The translations under genes were made by a program, and so were the position numbers. DNA of 64,000 nt from NCBI GenBank assembly GCA_949289845.1, contig CASEPN010000001.1, forward strand, positions 654,316 to 718,315. The letters run 5' to 3'. The notes beneath the pieces were generated by a model. The model was not told where the DNA came from and searched no databases. It saw only the letters and a program-made list of their open reading frames with translations. The DNA is from an uncultured Bacillota bacterium (lineage in GTDB: Bacteria; Bacillota_I; Bacilli_A; RFN20; CAG-826). The stretch's first letter is position 1, and every line of letters starts with the position of its first letter. Positions 22,307 to 30,616 of the stretch are shown piece by piece.

Positions 22307-23428
22307 ATGTACAAGCTCATAGAGGTAAGAAGCAGGAAGGAAATCCGCGATTTCATCGAGTTCCCGCTCCGCCTTTACAAGGGGAACCCCTACTTCGTCC
22401 CGCCCCTATACGGGGACGAGATGAAGCTCTTCCGGAAGGACGACTACCACCTCAAGGACAACGAGGTCGCCTTCTACTCCGTCTATGACGGGAAGAGGAT
22501 CGTCGGGCGCGTCCAGGCGATCCTCTCCAGGACATCCAACGAGAGAAGGGGCCAGAAGAGGGTCCGCTTCACGAGGTTCGACGCGATCGACGACCAGGAG
22601 GTGGCCCATCTCCTCCTTTCCAAGGTCGAGGAGTTCGCCAGGGAACGCGGAATGGACGAGGTATGCGGCCCCCTCGGCTACAGCGACCTCGACCGCGAGG
22701 GCCTCCTCATCGAGGGCTTCGACCAGCTCTCGACCTTCGAGGAGCAATATAACTTCGACTACTACCAGCGCCTCATCGAGAAGGAAGGGTACGAGAAGGA
22801 GGTCGACTGGGTGGAGAGGAAGATCTTCGCCCCCAAGGAGATCGACCCCAAGATCGGGCGGATCGTCCAAAGGACGATGGAACGGGCGAGGCTCCATGTC
22901 GTCCGCGGGATGTCGACGAGGAAGATCGTGGACCGCTACGGGGACGCCTTCTTCGACCTCATCGACGACGCCTACAAGGACCTATACCAGACCGTCCCCT
23001 TCTCCAAGGGCGAGAGGCAGGAGCTCATCAAGACGTTCAAGCTCGTCATCTCCGCGCGCTGGCTCCGCATCATCGTCGACGAGAATGACAAGGTCGTCTG
23101 CGTCGGGCTCTGCTTCCCCTCGATCGGGGAAGCCCTCCAGAAGTCCGGGGGCAGGCTCACTCCTATCGCGCTCCTCCGCCTCCTCCGCGCGGTGAGAAAG
23201 CCCAAGGTCCTCGACCTCGCCCTCATCGCGATCGACAGGAAGTATCAGAACAGCGGGGTGGCCTGGGCGATCTTCCACGAGCTCCAGCTCATGCTGAAGG
23301 AAGGGAACATCGAGCACTGCGAGACGAACCTCAACCTCGAGGACAACGAGAACATCCAGAACAACTGGTCGCGCTTCGAGACCGTCCTCCACAAGAGGAG
23401 GCGGGCGTTCCTCAAGAAGATCGCCTAG
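22307..23428 (+). CDS. YghO-like GNAT-related protein
   Basis: 373 residues. The N-terminal FIEFPLRLYKGNPYFVPPLYGDE-type opening and two acetyltransferase-like halves (central GPLGYSDLDREGLLIEG, C-terminal LALIAIDRKYQNSGVAW) match a widespread family related to E. coli YghO, annotated as GNAT superfamily without a known substrate. A strong AAGGAGGAGA precedes the ATG. It is followed by a good terminator and appears monocistronic. Confidence 0.72.
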   Translation: MYKLIEVRSRKEIRDFIEFPLRLYKGNPYFVPPLYGDEMKLFRKDDYHLKDNEVAFYSVYDGKRIVGRVQAILSRTSNERRGQKRVRFTRFDAIDDQEVAHLLLSKVEEFARERGMDEVCGPLGYSDLDREGLLIEGFDQLSTFEEQYNFDYYQRLIEKEGYEKEVDWVERKIFAPKEIDPKIGRIVQRTMERARLHVVRGMSTRKIVDRYGDAFFDLIDDAYKDLYQTVPFSKGERQELIKTFKLVISARWLRIIVDENDKVVCVGLCFPSIGEALQKSGGRLTPIALLRLLRAVRKPKVLDLALIAIDRKYQNSGVAWAIFHELQLMLKEGNIEHCETNLNLEDNENIQNNWSRFETVLHKRRRAFLKKIA

Positions 23429-23431
23429 CCA

Positions 23432-23460
23432 GGGCGGCCCCTCAGGGAGGCCGCCTTTTT
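23432..23460 (+). terminator. Rho-independent terminator
   Basis: Stem GGCGGCC/GGCCGCC followed by five T residues, directly after the YghO-like gene. Confidence 0.9.
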
Positions 23461-23598
23461 CGATGGGAGAGGTCCGCCTCCCCCTATGAAAACATGACCT
23501 AGGCAACATCATGAGACAACATCCCCGATATGAAACCGCATACAAGAAGCATCAAATAACATTCGATGAACACTAGATATTCATTAATGAGTTATTGA

Positions 23599-23612
23599 GG
23601 AAACGCTTACAG
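23599..23612. promoter_or_regulatory. Candidate CcpA cre site
   Basis: The minus-strand reading TGTAAGCGTTTCCT matches the cre consensus TGWAARCGYTWNCW at all 14 positions. It lies about 25 bases upstream of the -35 of the small-protein promoter, inside an AT-rich intergenic stretch (23461-23637) in which nothing else was recognised. Catabolite control of the small gene is inferred. Confidence 0.5.
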
Positions 23613-23637
23613 AAACGGCTTTCACAAGCAAGTCGCT

Positions 23638-23665
23638 TGAAGTGTCTTTCCCGGGCACTATATTG
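23638..23665 (+). promoter_or_regulatory. Promoter of the 46-residue small protein
   Basis: TTGAAG (23638-23643) and TATATT (23660-23665) are separated by 16 bases. The transcript would have a leader of about 50 bases carrying AAAGGAGGAC. Confidence 0.65.
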
Positions 23666-23722
23666 GTGTCGTCCCAAGGGGAGAAAGAACCCGGGACAAC
23701 GGGAAAGGAGGACAAAAACTCT

Positions 23723-23863
23723 ATGGACAAGAACGTCGTCAAGCCGATTCTTACCGACGTGGAGCAGGGCGCCCTCTACAGCCTCAGGCTCGAGGAAATC
23801 GCCGCCCAGGGACCGCTGTTCTCTGACGAAGAGGACTACATCCCGGACCCCGAGCTCCAGTAA
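23723..23863 (+). CDS. Acidic 46-residue small protein
   Basis: 46 residues, strongly acidic toward the C terminus (LFSDEEDYIPDPELQ ending), no Cys, no membrane helix, no signal peptide. No family recognised. It looks real because it has a near-consensus promoter, a strong Shine-Dalgarno AAAGGAGGAC about 8 bases before ATG 23723, a terminator right after the stop and a candidate cre site upstream. A longer in-frame start at 23642 would lie inside the promoter. Could be a regulatory or adaptor protein; a peptide-product precursor is less likely. Confidence 0.65.
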   Translation: MDKNVVKPILTDVEQGALYSLRLEEIAAQGPLFSDEEDYIPDPELQ

Positions 23864-23881
23864 GGGGACGATAGGCAATCA

Positions 23882-23911
23882 CCGGCCGGCTCCATCCGGG
23901 GCCGGCTTTTT
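23882..23911. terminator. Rho-independent terminator
   Basis: CCGGCC/GGCCGG hairpin followed by CTTTTTC on the plus strand, ending the small-protein transcript and abutting the end of the convergent MFS gene. Confidence 0.8.
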
Positions 23912-25174
23912 CTATCGCTCGATCCGGTACTGCTCCCGTTCCTCGTCATTCATTGCAAGGTCCCGCTTCCTGAGCATTCCGTTCCCGATCTCGTGGACGA
24001 CGAGCATAAGTGCCCCGAAGAAGAGGGGGACGACCGGAAGGAGGAGGTAGCCATCTCTCCCAAGCGACTCCGCGAAGAGGCCGAAGAGAGGGGAAAGGAT
24101 GAGGTTCCCCATGTAGGCGACCGCCATCTGGAGGGACATCGCCACCTGGCTGATCCTTCTCGAGAACCGGTAAGGGGTGAGGAGGATGATCGCCGGGTAT
24201 ATGGGCGCGCACCCCAGCCCCACCAGGCCGATCCCCGCGGAGCTAAGGATGTAGTTCCCTCCGAAGGCCCCCATCAGGGCGAGCAGCGACCCGAGGATGA
24301 TGAGGCCCTCCCCTCCCCGGATGAGATTCTTCGGCGAGATGCGGAAGGAAAGAAGGCCCGAAAGGAAGCGTCCGATGGTGATGCCGAGGTAGAAGCAGGA
24401 CCCGAGGGTCGCCGAGAGGGAGGAGTCGACCCCGAGCGCGTTATAAAGGAAGCTCGGGGTCCAGAAGCCGGTCGTCGTCTCCATCGCGCAGTAGGAGAAG
24501 AAGCCGACCGCGCATAGGTAGAAAAGAGGGGATTTGAGAAGCTTCCGGTGGTCGCCCTTCTGGACGGGCATCTCCTCCTCGGGGGCCTTGTCCCCTTCCT
24601 CCTTCTTCTTCCTCGCCACTTTGTCCCATAGGGGGATCCCGAGGAAGAGGAGGAGGGCGATGAGGCACTGGATGAAGGCGATGGTCCTGACCCCCCAGTC
24701 CCAGCCCTGGTTCGTCTGAGGATCGATGAGGGCCCCGACGAGAAGGGGCCCGAGGCTCGCCCCCACGCCCCAGCTGCAGTGGAGCCAGTTCATGTGGACG
24801 GCCTTGTAGTGGAGGGCGACGTAGTTGTTGAGCGCCGCGTCCACTCCCCCGGCCCCGAACCCCATGAGGACGGCGATCGGGAAGAATGCCCACCAGAACT
24901 CCGCGGTGACGAAGGAGAAGAGGAGGAGCCCCGCCGCGGTGAGGAGAACGGAGACGAAGACGTAGACGGAGGTCTTCACCTTCTGGAGGAAGAAGCTCGA
25001 GAGGAAGGAGGAAAGGATGGTGAAGAGGGACACCACCATCCCGATGTAGCCCGCGTAGTCCCCTGGGAGGTTCAGCGCCTCCGAGATCGCTGGGAAGCTG
25101 CTCCCGAGGACGGTGTCCGGGAGCCCGAGCCCCACGAAGGTCAGGTAGATCAAGAGAAGAAGCGCGATTGCCAT
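23912..25174 (-). CDS. MFS transporter, fucose-permease-like
   Basis: 420 residues with 12 hydrophobic segments in two halves joined by a highly charged loop (KKKEEGDKAPEEE, around 205-225). LPDTVLGSSFP, GFGAGGVDAALNNYVA and LHCSWGVGASLGPL segments resemble FucP/YfkF-like sugar and drug carriers. Substrate unknown. CATAAT lies seven bases before the ATG and no Shine-Dalgarno site is visible, so it is a leaderless candidate. Confidence 0.85.
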   Translation of the reverse strand: MAIALLLLIYLTFVGLGLPDTVLGSSFPAISEALNLPGDYAGYIGMVVSLFTILSSFLSSFFLQKVKTSVYVFVSVLLTAAGLLLFSFVTAEFWWAFFPIAVLMGFGAGGVDAALNNYVALHYKAVHMNWLHCSWGVGASLGPLLVGALIDPQTNQGWDWGVRTIAFIQCLIALLLFLGIPLWDKVARKKKEEGDKAPEEEMPVQKGDHRKLLKSPLFYLCAVGFFSYCAMETTTGFWTPSFLYNALGVDSSLSATLGSCFYLGITIGRFLSGLLSFRISPKNLIRGGEGLIILGSLLALMGAFGGNYILSSAGIGLVGLGCAPIYPAIILLTPYRFSRRISQVAMSLQMAVAYMGNLILSPLFGLFAESLGRDGYLLLPVVPLFFGALMLVVHEIGNGMLRKRDLAMNDEEREQYRIER

Positions 25175-25181
25175 GGCGGAG

Positions 25182-25187
25182 ATTATG
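25182..25187 (-). promoter_or_regulatory. -10 element of the MFS gene
   Basis: CATAAT ends 7 bases before the ATG at 25174; no Shine-Dalgarno site. Confidence 0.45.
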
Positions 25188-25245
25188 CCAAGCGCGCCCG
25201 GGGGTGGGAATTCATGCGATAATCGATTTGAAAAAGGAGACGTCT

Positions 25246-26121
25246 ATGAATCTTGAGTACTTCGACAAGGTCGCCCGCCTCGTCCACGTGAACGGGATCC
25301 GCGTGAGCAAGGGAGGGGACCTCATCGCCTCCAAGGACTACGAGGACCCCTGCCGGAGGAACATCTACTCCGCGACGAAGTCCGTGACCTCGCTCGCGAC
25401 GGGGATCGCTCTCAAGGAGGGGCTTCTCTCCCTCGAGGAACGCCTCCTCGACGCCTTCCCGGAGGAAGTCCCTTCCGAGAGGACCGGGACTCTCCCGGAA
25501 GCCCGGGTAAGGGACCTCCTCACGATGGGGCTTGGGCAGGAAAAGTCCTGGCTCATGGGGAAGGACCGGACCCAAATCCCAGAAGGGAAGGACTGGGTGA
25601 GAGAGGCTTTCCGTATACCCTTCACGCACCACCCCGGGGAGCGCTTCCTCTATAGCAACGTCGGCCCCTATCTCATGGGTGTCCTCATCGAAAAGCGCGC
25701 GGGGATGAGCCTCAGGGACTACTTGGCTCCCCGCCTCTTCCGTCCTCTCGGGATCCCGAGGCCCACATGGGAAAGCGATCCGAAAGGACGTACCTTCGGC
25801 GCGGGCGGGCTCTTCCTCTCGATCGACGAGCTCCATAGGCTCGGGCTCCTCGCGCTCCAGGACGGGAAGTGGGAAGGGAAGGCTCTCGTCCCCTCCTCCT
25901 GGATCCATGAGTGCAAAAAGAAGCAGATCGAGGGAGGGCCCTACTCCTACCTCTATTGGCTCGGCCCCCATGGCTCCTTCCGGATGGACGGGAAGTACAG
26001 CCAGCTTTCCATCGTCTTCCCTGGGAAGGAGGCTGTCATCACCGTAGCCGCGGAATGCAAGGACGAGGACACGGACGTCCTGAAGGAAGCGATCTACGGG
26101 AACCTCTACGACCAGCTATAG
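25246..26121 (+). CDS. Class C beta-lactamase-related serine hydrolase
   Basis: 291 residues. Catalytic SxxK is SATK (Ser42-Lys45) and the Tyr-x-Asn motif is YSN in LYSNVGPYL. The family includes esterases, penicillin-binding proteins and D-amino-acid peptidases; no signal peptide is seen, so a cytosolic esterase or peptidase is likelier than a resistance enzyme. ATG 25246 follows AAAAAGGAG; GATAAT about 30 bases upstream is a plausible -10. The longer reading from 25168 has no such signals. Confidence 0.83.
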   Translation: MNLEYFDKVARLVHVNGIRVSKGGDLIASKDYEDPCRRNIYSATKSVTSLATGIALKEGLLSLEERLLDAFPEEVPSERTGTLPEARVRDLLTMGLGQEKSWLMGKDRTQIPEGKDWVREAFRIPFTHHPGERFLYSNVGPYLMGVLIEKRAGMSLRDYLAPRLFRPLGIPRPTWESDPKGRTFGAGGLFLSIDELHRLGLLALQDGKWEGKALVPSSWIHECKKKQIEGGPYSYLYWLGPHGSFRMDGKYSQLSIVFPGKEAVITVAAECKDEDTDVLKEAIYGNLYDQL

Positions 26122-26142
26122 GGGAGGTCCCGCCAGATATGA

Positions 26143-26165
26143 AAAGAAGGCCCGCGGGCCTTCTT
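26143..26165. terminator. Bidirectional terminator
   Basis: Perfect palindromic hairpin AAAGAAGGCCC/GGGCCTTCTTT between the convergent serine hydrolase and CBS genes. Confidence 0.85.
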
Positions 26166-26582
26166 TCATTTCCCCTCCGGCATCAGGGCGTCCATGACTT
26201 TCATCCTCGTCACGATCCCGATGAACACCCCTTGGTCGTCGACGACGGGGGCGAAGTTCTGCCCGAGGATCGTCTTGAAGAGGGCGGGAACGGACTCCGA
26301 GACAGGGACCGCGCGGATGTCCCTGGAGGGAGGGATGCTCGCAAGAGGGCGCCTCTCCAGCTCGGGGAAGGAAAGGTGCCGCTCGGCGAGGTAGTAGAGG
26401 AAGTCCCCTTCCCGGAGGGAATAAAGGTACTTCCCCGTCTCGCGCGAGATCACGGGGATCATGCTGTAGCGCTTCTCCTTCATCTTCTCGATCGCCTGGC
26501 GGACGGTGAAGTCGTCGAAGAGATACTCGACCTGCGCCTTCGGGGTGAGGAGAAGGAGGATGTTCGTTCCCTTATCTTTCAT
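26166..26582 (-). CDS. CBS-domain pair protein
   Basis: 138 residues made of two CBS motifs (YSMIPVISRETGKYLYSL and FAPVVDDQGVFIGIVTR), with no other domain. Such stand-alone pairs bind adenine nucleotides and act as energy sensors for a partner, not identifiable here. TAGACT lies seven bases before the ATG at 26582, again without a Shine-Dalgarno site. Confidence 0.85.
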   Translation of the reverse strand: MKDKGTNILLLLTPKAQVEYLFDDFTVRQAIEKMKEKRYSMIPVISRETGKYLYSLREGDFLYYLAERHLSFPELERRPLASIPPSRDIRAVPVSESVPALFKTILGQNFAPVVDDQGVFIGIVTRMKVMDALMPEGK

Positions 26583-26637
26583 CGGGGATAGTCTAGCCCA
26601 GTTTCCCTATTCCGTGCGCGATCTACGGGGGATTTTC

Positions 26638-27120
26638 TTATTTTCCCTTGCGGTAGTGGATGAGGTAGCGAACCGCGCGGACCGTCTCCTCGACAAGGGC
26701 GAAGAGGGCCCCTCCCGAGATAAGGACCACGACGAAGAGCCAGTCCACGAACTCGACGATGAGGCCGAGGAGCGTCACGATGAAGATCGCCAGGGCGACG
26801 AGAGCGAGAATCGGGCAAAGGATCACCCGGACGATCGCGGAGGTCGGGCTCATCCTCCTCTTCTTCGTCCGCGCTTCCTGGACGGCCCCGGTCTTGGGAT
26901 CGACCCGTGTTACGCCGGCGTCGAGCCCGTCGGGCATGAGCTCTTCCGGAGTCGTCCCAAGCGCGGTCGCGATCCTGAGGTATTCCTCGGCACTCGGCTG
27001 CTCCTCGTTCGACTCGAGGGTCTCGATCCTGTCGAAGGGAATCCCCGACCTCTTCGCGAGGTCGTCCACGCTGAGGCGGAGGGCGTTCCTCCTCGTAGCG
27101 ATCTTCTCTCCTGCGTCCAT
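26638..27120 (-). CDS. XRE-family HTH protein with membrane helices
   Basis: 160 residues: an N-terminal Cro/C1-type helix-turn-helix (residues 5-65, RLSVDDLAKRSGIPFDRIETLE) and two or three membrane segments between about 90 and 150. A membrane-tethered DNA-binding protein, possibly a sensor of envelope state. The ATG at 27120 is preceded six bases upstream by TACTAT; upstream in-frame starts would run back into the tRNA-His terminator. Confidence 0.8.
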   Translation of the reverse strand: MDAGEKIATRRNALRLSVDDLAKRSGIPFDRIETLESNEEQPSAEEYLRIATALGTTPEELMPDGLDAGVTRVDPKTGAVQEARTKKRRMSPTSAIVRVILCPILALVALAIFIVTLLGLIVEFVDWLFVVVLISGGALFALVEETVRAVRYLIHYRKGK

Positions 27121-27126
27121 ACGCCC

Positions 27127-27132
27127 ATAGTA
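27127..27132 (-). promoter_or_regulatory. -10 element of the XRE gene
   Basis: TACTAT ends 6 bases before the ATG at 27120; no Shine-Dalgarno site. Confidence 0.4.
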
Positions 27133-27166
27133 TGCCCCGAAAGGAAGAAGAGGGGCATAGGGAAAC

Positions 27167-27192
27167 GAAAAGCGGCCCTCTTCCGGGCCGCT
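27167..27192 (-). terminator. Rho-independent terminator of tRNA-His
   Basis: Minus-strand stem AGCGGCCC/GGGCCGCT followed by TTTCG, 12 bases beyond the tRNA 3' end. Confidence 0.85.
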
Positions 27193-27203
27193 AGGTATCC
27201 TAC

Positions 27204-27280
27204 TGGGGCGGATGACGGGAGTTGAACCCGCGAATGACCGGTTCACAGCCGGTTGTGTTAACCCCTTCACCACATCCGCC
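27204..27280 (-). tRNA. tRNA-His (GTG anticodon)
   Basis: Cloverleaf on the minus strand: acceptor GCGGATG/CATCCGC with the extra 5' G characteristic of tRNA-His (27280), anticodon loop CTGTGAA giving GTG, T arm GCGGG with loop TTCAACT, discriminator C and encoded CCA (27204-27206). Confidence 0.95.
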
Positions 27281-27290
27281 AGCGGGCGTA

Positions 27291-27319
27291 AGTATAGGGA
27301 GAAGAGAAAAGGCGCGCAA
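27291..27319 (-). promoter_or_regulatory. Promoter of tRNA-His
   Basis: Minus-strand TTGCGC (27314-27319) and TATACT (27291-27296) with a 17-base spacer, 10 bases before the tRNA. Confidence 0.8.
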
Positions 27320-27329
27320 GGGAGGAAGG

Positions 27330-27788
27330 CTAGTTCCCCGGCGCCTCGTCCAGGGGCCCCTGGAGGGCGAGGAAGCCCTCGTAGTCCCTTTTCCTAAGGG
27401 ACTTCATGAGGAGCCTCTCCCTTTCCTTCCCTCCAGGACCTGCCAAGGAAAGGACTCGCTCCCGATATCCCTTGGCCTTCTTCCTTTTGATGAGAAGCCC
27501 GGCGAGAAGAAGCGATATCGCGAGGATAAGGAGGGCGAAGCCGATGAAGATGGGGACGACGGCGACCGCGTAGATCGCCATGAGGGCGAAGGCCATCGCG
27601 ATCCCCGTCCCGAGGTCGCTTCCCTCAGGAGGCTCGATCTTCACCCCGTAGAGGACATCGAAGCCAAGGATCAGGGCGATGGCAGAAAGCCCCAGGAAGA
27701 CATACGAGGCGATGCGGAACGCCCTCCGTTCCCGGAAAAGGCCGGACGCCTCTTGGAACTCTTTCTCAGTGAACCGGATCTCTTCCAT
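27330..27788 (-). CDS. Small membrane protein of unknown function
   Basis: 152 residues from the ATG at 27788 (preceded by GGAG; a TTG one codon earlier is less likely). Two clear membrane segments (about 25-45 and 70-100), the second followed by a Lys/Arg-rich stretch (KRKKAKGYRER). The short C-terminal cytosolic tail ends ALQGPLDEAPGN. No family recognised. It lies upstream of the tRNA-His gene on the same strand. Confidence 0.65.
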   Translation of the reverse strand: MEEIRFTEKEFQEASGLFRERRAFRIASYVFLGLSAIALILGFDVLYGVKIEPPEGSDLGTGIAMAFALMAIYAVAVVPIFIGFALLILAISLLLAGLLIKRKKAKGYRERVLSLAGPGGKERERLLMKSLRKRDYEGFLALQGPLDEAPGN

Positions 27789-27828
27789 CAAGATATCTCC
27801 AACGCGAAGGATAACGGGAAACCAACGG

Positions 27829-27854
27829 AAAAGGGAGGGCGAACCCGCCCTCCC
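27829..27854 (-). terminator. Terminator of the BIG2 surface protein gene
   Basis: Minus-strand stem GGGAGGGCG/CGCCCTCCC with a 4-base loop followed by TTTTCC. Confidence 0.8.
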
Positions 27855-27867
27855 CAGGAAGCTTGGA

Positions 27868-30489
27868 TTACTTCGCGACCTTCTTCTTGCGATAGAAGAG
27901 GTAGCCTGCGGCGCCCAGGACCGCGATCCCGAGCGACGCCCCGGCGATCGCCCAGTTCATGGAGCCCTCGTTCCCGTTGAAGAAGCGGAACGCCTGGACC
28001 GCGCCTTCCTCGTAAGGAAGCTGGCCGAGGTGCCTCGCCCAGGCCTCGTAGCGATTCTTTGCGTCAAGGTAGGTGTCCCCGGTCTTGAAGAGCTCGCGGC
28101 CATCCTCCCCCATCCTGTTGAGGTAGGCGTCCTTGGCGATCTCGAACTTCGTGAGGCACTGGTCCTGGGTGTCGGACTCCATCATGTAGCGGGTGAGCTC
28201 ATCGGCCTGATCTGCGGCAACGTGCGCACGCACATAGATCTCGACGTGAGGCTGTGCGCTAGAAGTCGAAGTCCTGTAGCAAGTGAAGCGGGGAGCGTCT
28301 TTAACGTAATTGAAACGGAAACTTGTCCGTGGTTCTTCAGCATTCCCTTCCACGGCGGTCAGGGTAAGCGAATCCCCGGAAGAAGCGAGGATCCAAGAAG
28401 AATTCCCGTCAGCAGAATCGTTAGTGTAAAGGTCGTTGCTCTTGGAATTGCCAGACGCAAGATATCCTTCATCGTCGCCTTCTCCGTCATAAAGGGAGAG
28501 GGAGCCTTCGGATACAGCAGACACGCGAACAGTGATGCGGGCGACGTCCGTCACGTTGTCAGCGATAGTAATCTTCCCGTCAACAGGCGCATCGATCTCA
28601 ACACCACCGCGGTAGCTTCCGCTCTGGGCGCCCATCGCGTAAGTCTTACCGCCATTGGTGCCGACAATGATGATCTCATCCCCAAGGAGAATGTCGTTGA
28701 CGGAGGTAGCCTTCACGTACTCCGTGGTCTGAAGAACCTCGACGTGATAGGTCCAGGTTGTTTCCGCGCTGACAGTGACATCCCCTCTGGTGTAGCTGAC
28801 AACGGCCTGGTGATCCCCAACATCCTCTTCGGTGAAGACATAACCTTCAGCAGGGGTGATGGTGAGACCTTCGTCATCAAGAGAGACGACCTCGCTATTG
28901 CCTTCCGAGTCATAGGCAATAACCGAAAGTCCCTCGAGGCTGGCCGCATCCCCCGTCATGTAGGAGAGTCTAGTGGGAGTAGTGTTGACTTGGACGCTAG
29001 CAAGAATGCCGAACTCAACTGGCATGGCATAAACCCAGTGGACAATCAGATATTCGAAACGAACCTGTTCATCGCCGCTTTGCGTGATAGTAATCGACTT
29101 GCTGCCATCAATTGGAGTTAGCACGCCTTCAGTATTCGTCCCAGTTCTCGTGGCATTTTCAAGCGATGCGTTGTCAAAGCCATACCTGTCGCTTAGAGCC
29201 TTCATTTCAACTGAAGTAATGCGGACATTCGCGAAAGGTTCAAGAACCAGTGAGTGCTTTTTATATACACGAATATCCGCATTAGTAACGACAGGAGTGG
29301 TAGTCGAGGAGTTCGGATACTGAGTCAGGGTAAAGCGGTCCTTGACCTCCCAAACAGCCGTATCCCCTCTCACAACCCCTTCGACGTCAGTTTGGCCACC
29401 ATTCCCGGCAAGCCTCGTCTGCCCGACAACTTCATTTGAAACGGTAATCGTGGCGCTACCCGTCTTGCCGTTCGGAGTTGTTGCGACAACAGTTGCCTCG
29501 CCGCCCTTCAGCCCAGTAACCAGACCTGCATCAGTGACGGAAACGATATCAGAATTCTCAGTGGACCAAGTCACTTCCTGGGAGGCGCCCGCAGGAAGAA
29601 CTGTAGCGGTCAGCTGGATAGTCCCGTCGACGATGGTCTCGGCTTCGCTCGGATCAACGGTAACAGAAACCGCCTCCGGAACAGTGAGGGTGATATTAAC
29701 ATCTGCATAGGCATGCCCATCGTCCTCGGCGGAAATCGGATCGCTCGCGGTGAACCGGATGCAGTTGTCCCCAATGGCGTACAAAGTGACACCGGACTCG
29801 ACGAAATCCCTGGCCGCAAAGCTATCGCCGGTCTTCGTCCCGATTTCGGCAGTGTAGTGCTCGTAGGCCTCGCCGCCTGCAGTTACTTGGAATTCAGAGA
29901 GATCAACGGCGTGGCCCGAGGTAGCATTGATAGAAGAGGGAGAAACTTCAATCGATTCAACGTAATCGCCAGAAGCAATCGCTTCCTCAATCCAATAGAG
30001 CTTTGCAGTGGGGTAGGTTTGACTGCTGGTATAGAAACGCAGTCTCCCGGAATTCAGCATCAGCAGCCTAGTGCTATTCCCGATTCCAGTTTTTCCGGAA
30101 CTGGTTCTAACAAACTCAACGTTTGCAGTTGCGGGTCTTGAAGTTTGTAGGTTGATGGTATTGGAAGTCGGGACCACCAAATAACCACTGTCGCAACTGA
30201 GCCAGAAAGAACCGGATTCTGCTAGTTCAAGAGTAAAAACGAGAGGTTCATCGGTTGTGCTTACCTGACCCCATTTGTCAGAAATCTCGTAAAGCAATCC
30301 GTAGCTATCGACATCACCGATTACGTACTGCCCGTTCTTGAGCTGGTCCGCCGAGGTGATCTGAATGTAGTCCCCAGGCGCGGCTTCCGCAACGACCCCC
30401 CCTGCTAGAGGAGAGACGATGCCGGCGCCCGCGAAGGCGAGGATGCCCCCGAGGAGGGCGAGACGGAGCCTGTTCCAGATACCTTTCAT
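27868..30489 (-). CDS. Large secreted, membrane-anchored BIG2-domain surface protein
   Basis: 873 residues. An N-terminal signal peptide (positive start, hydrophobic core, AEA cleavage region near 36), an ISDKWGQV-type beta-rich region, an Ig-like BIG2 domain around 270-350 (TVDPSEAETIVDGTIQLTATVLPAG style), further beta domains including a possible bacterial Ig of the SLEGLSVIAYDSEG type, and a C-terminal membrane helix with a KKKVAK basic tail; no LPXTG is visible. Probably a surface adhesin or binding protein. The stretch from about 28,200 to 30,350 is clearly richer in A/T than flanking genes. A clear AAGGAG precedes the start. Confidence 0.82.
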   Translation of the reverse strand: MKGIWNRLRLALLGGILAFAGAGIVSPLAGGVVAEAAPGDYIQITSADQLKNGQYVIGDVDSYGLLYEISDKWGQVSTTDEPLVFTLELAESGSFWLSCDSGYLVVPTSNTINLQTSRPATANVEFVRTSSGKTGIGNSTRLLMLNSGRLRFYTSSQTYPTAKLYWIEEAIASGDYVESIEVSPSSINATSGHAVDLSEFQVTAGGEAYEHYTAEIGTKTGDSFAARDFVESGVTLYAIGDNCIRFTASDPISAEDDGHAYADVNITLTVPEAVSVTVDPSEAETIVDGTIQLTATVLPAGASQEVTWSTENSDIVSVTDAGLVTGLKGGEATVVATTPNGKTGSATITVSNEVVGQTRLAGNGGQTDVEGVVRGDTAVWEVKDRFTLTQYPNSSTTTPVVTNADIRVYKKHSLVLEPFANVRITSVEMKALSDRYGFDNASLENATRTGTNTEGVLTPIDGSKSITITQSGDEQVRFEYLIVHWVYAMPVEFGILASVQVNTTPTRLSYMTGDAASLEGLSVIAYDSEGNSEVVSLDDEGLTITPAEGYVFTEEDVGDHQAVVSYTRGDVTVSAETTWTYHVEVLQTTEYVKATSVNDILLGDEIIIVGTNGGKTYAMGAQSGSYRGGVEIDAPVDGKITIADNVTDVARITVRVSAVSEGSLSLYDGEGDDEGYLASGNSKSNDLYTNDSADGNSSWILASSGDSLTLTAVEGNAEEPRTSFRFNYVKDAPRFTCYRTSTSSAQPHVEIYVRAHVAADQADELTRYMMESDTQDQCLTKFEIAKDAYLNRMGEDGRELFKTGDTYLDAKNRYEAWARHLGQLPYEEGAVQAFRFFNGNEGSMNWAIAGASLGIAVLGAAGYLFYRKKKVAK

Positions 30490-30558
30490 CCTGGTCTCCT
30501 TCCGCTTCCCCGGGGCCCTCCCCTAGAGGGCTTCCTCCCGGAGAAGCTCCGCGTGCGA

Positions 30559-30595
30559 GGAAAGAAGGCCATCCCTATGATCGACCCTTCTTTCC
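30559..30595. repeat. Inverted repeat in intergenic region
   Basis: GGAAAGAAGG (30559-30568) and CCTTCTTTCC (30586-30595), 10-base arms around a 17-base loop, between the Nudix and BIG2 genes. May be a terminator for the Nudix gene; no T run. Confidence 0.45.
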
Positions 30596-30616
30596 AAGGC
30601 GCGCTTCTTCACGGGC

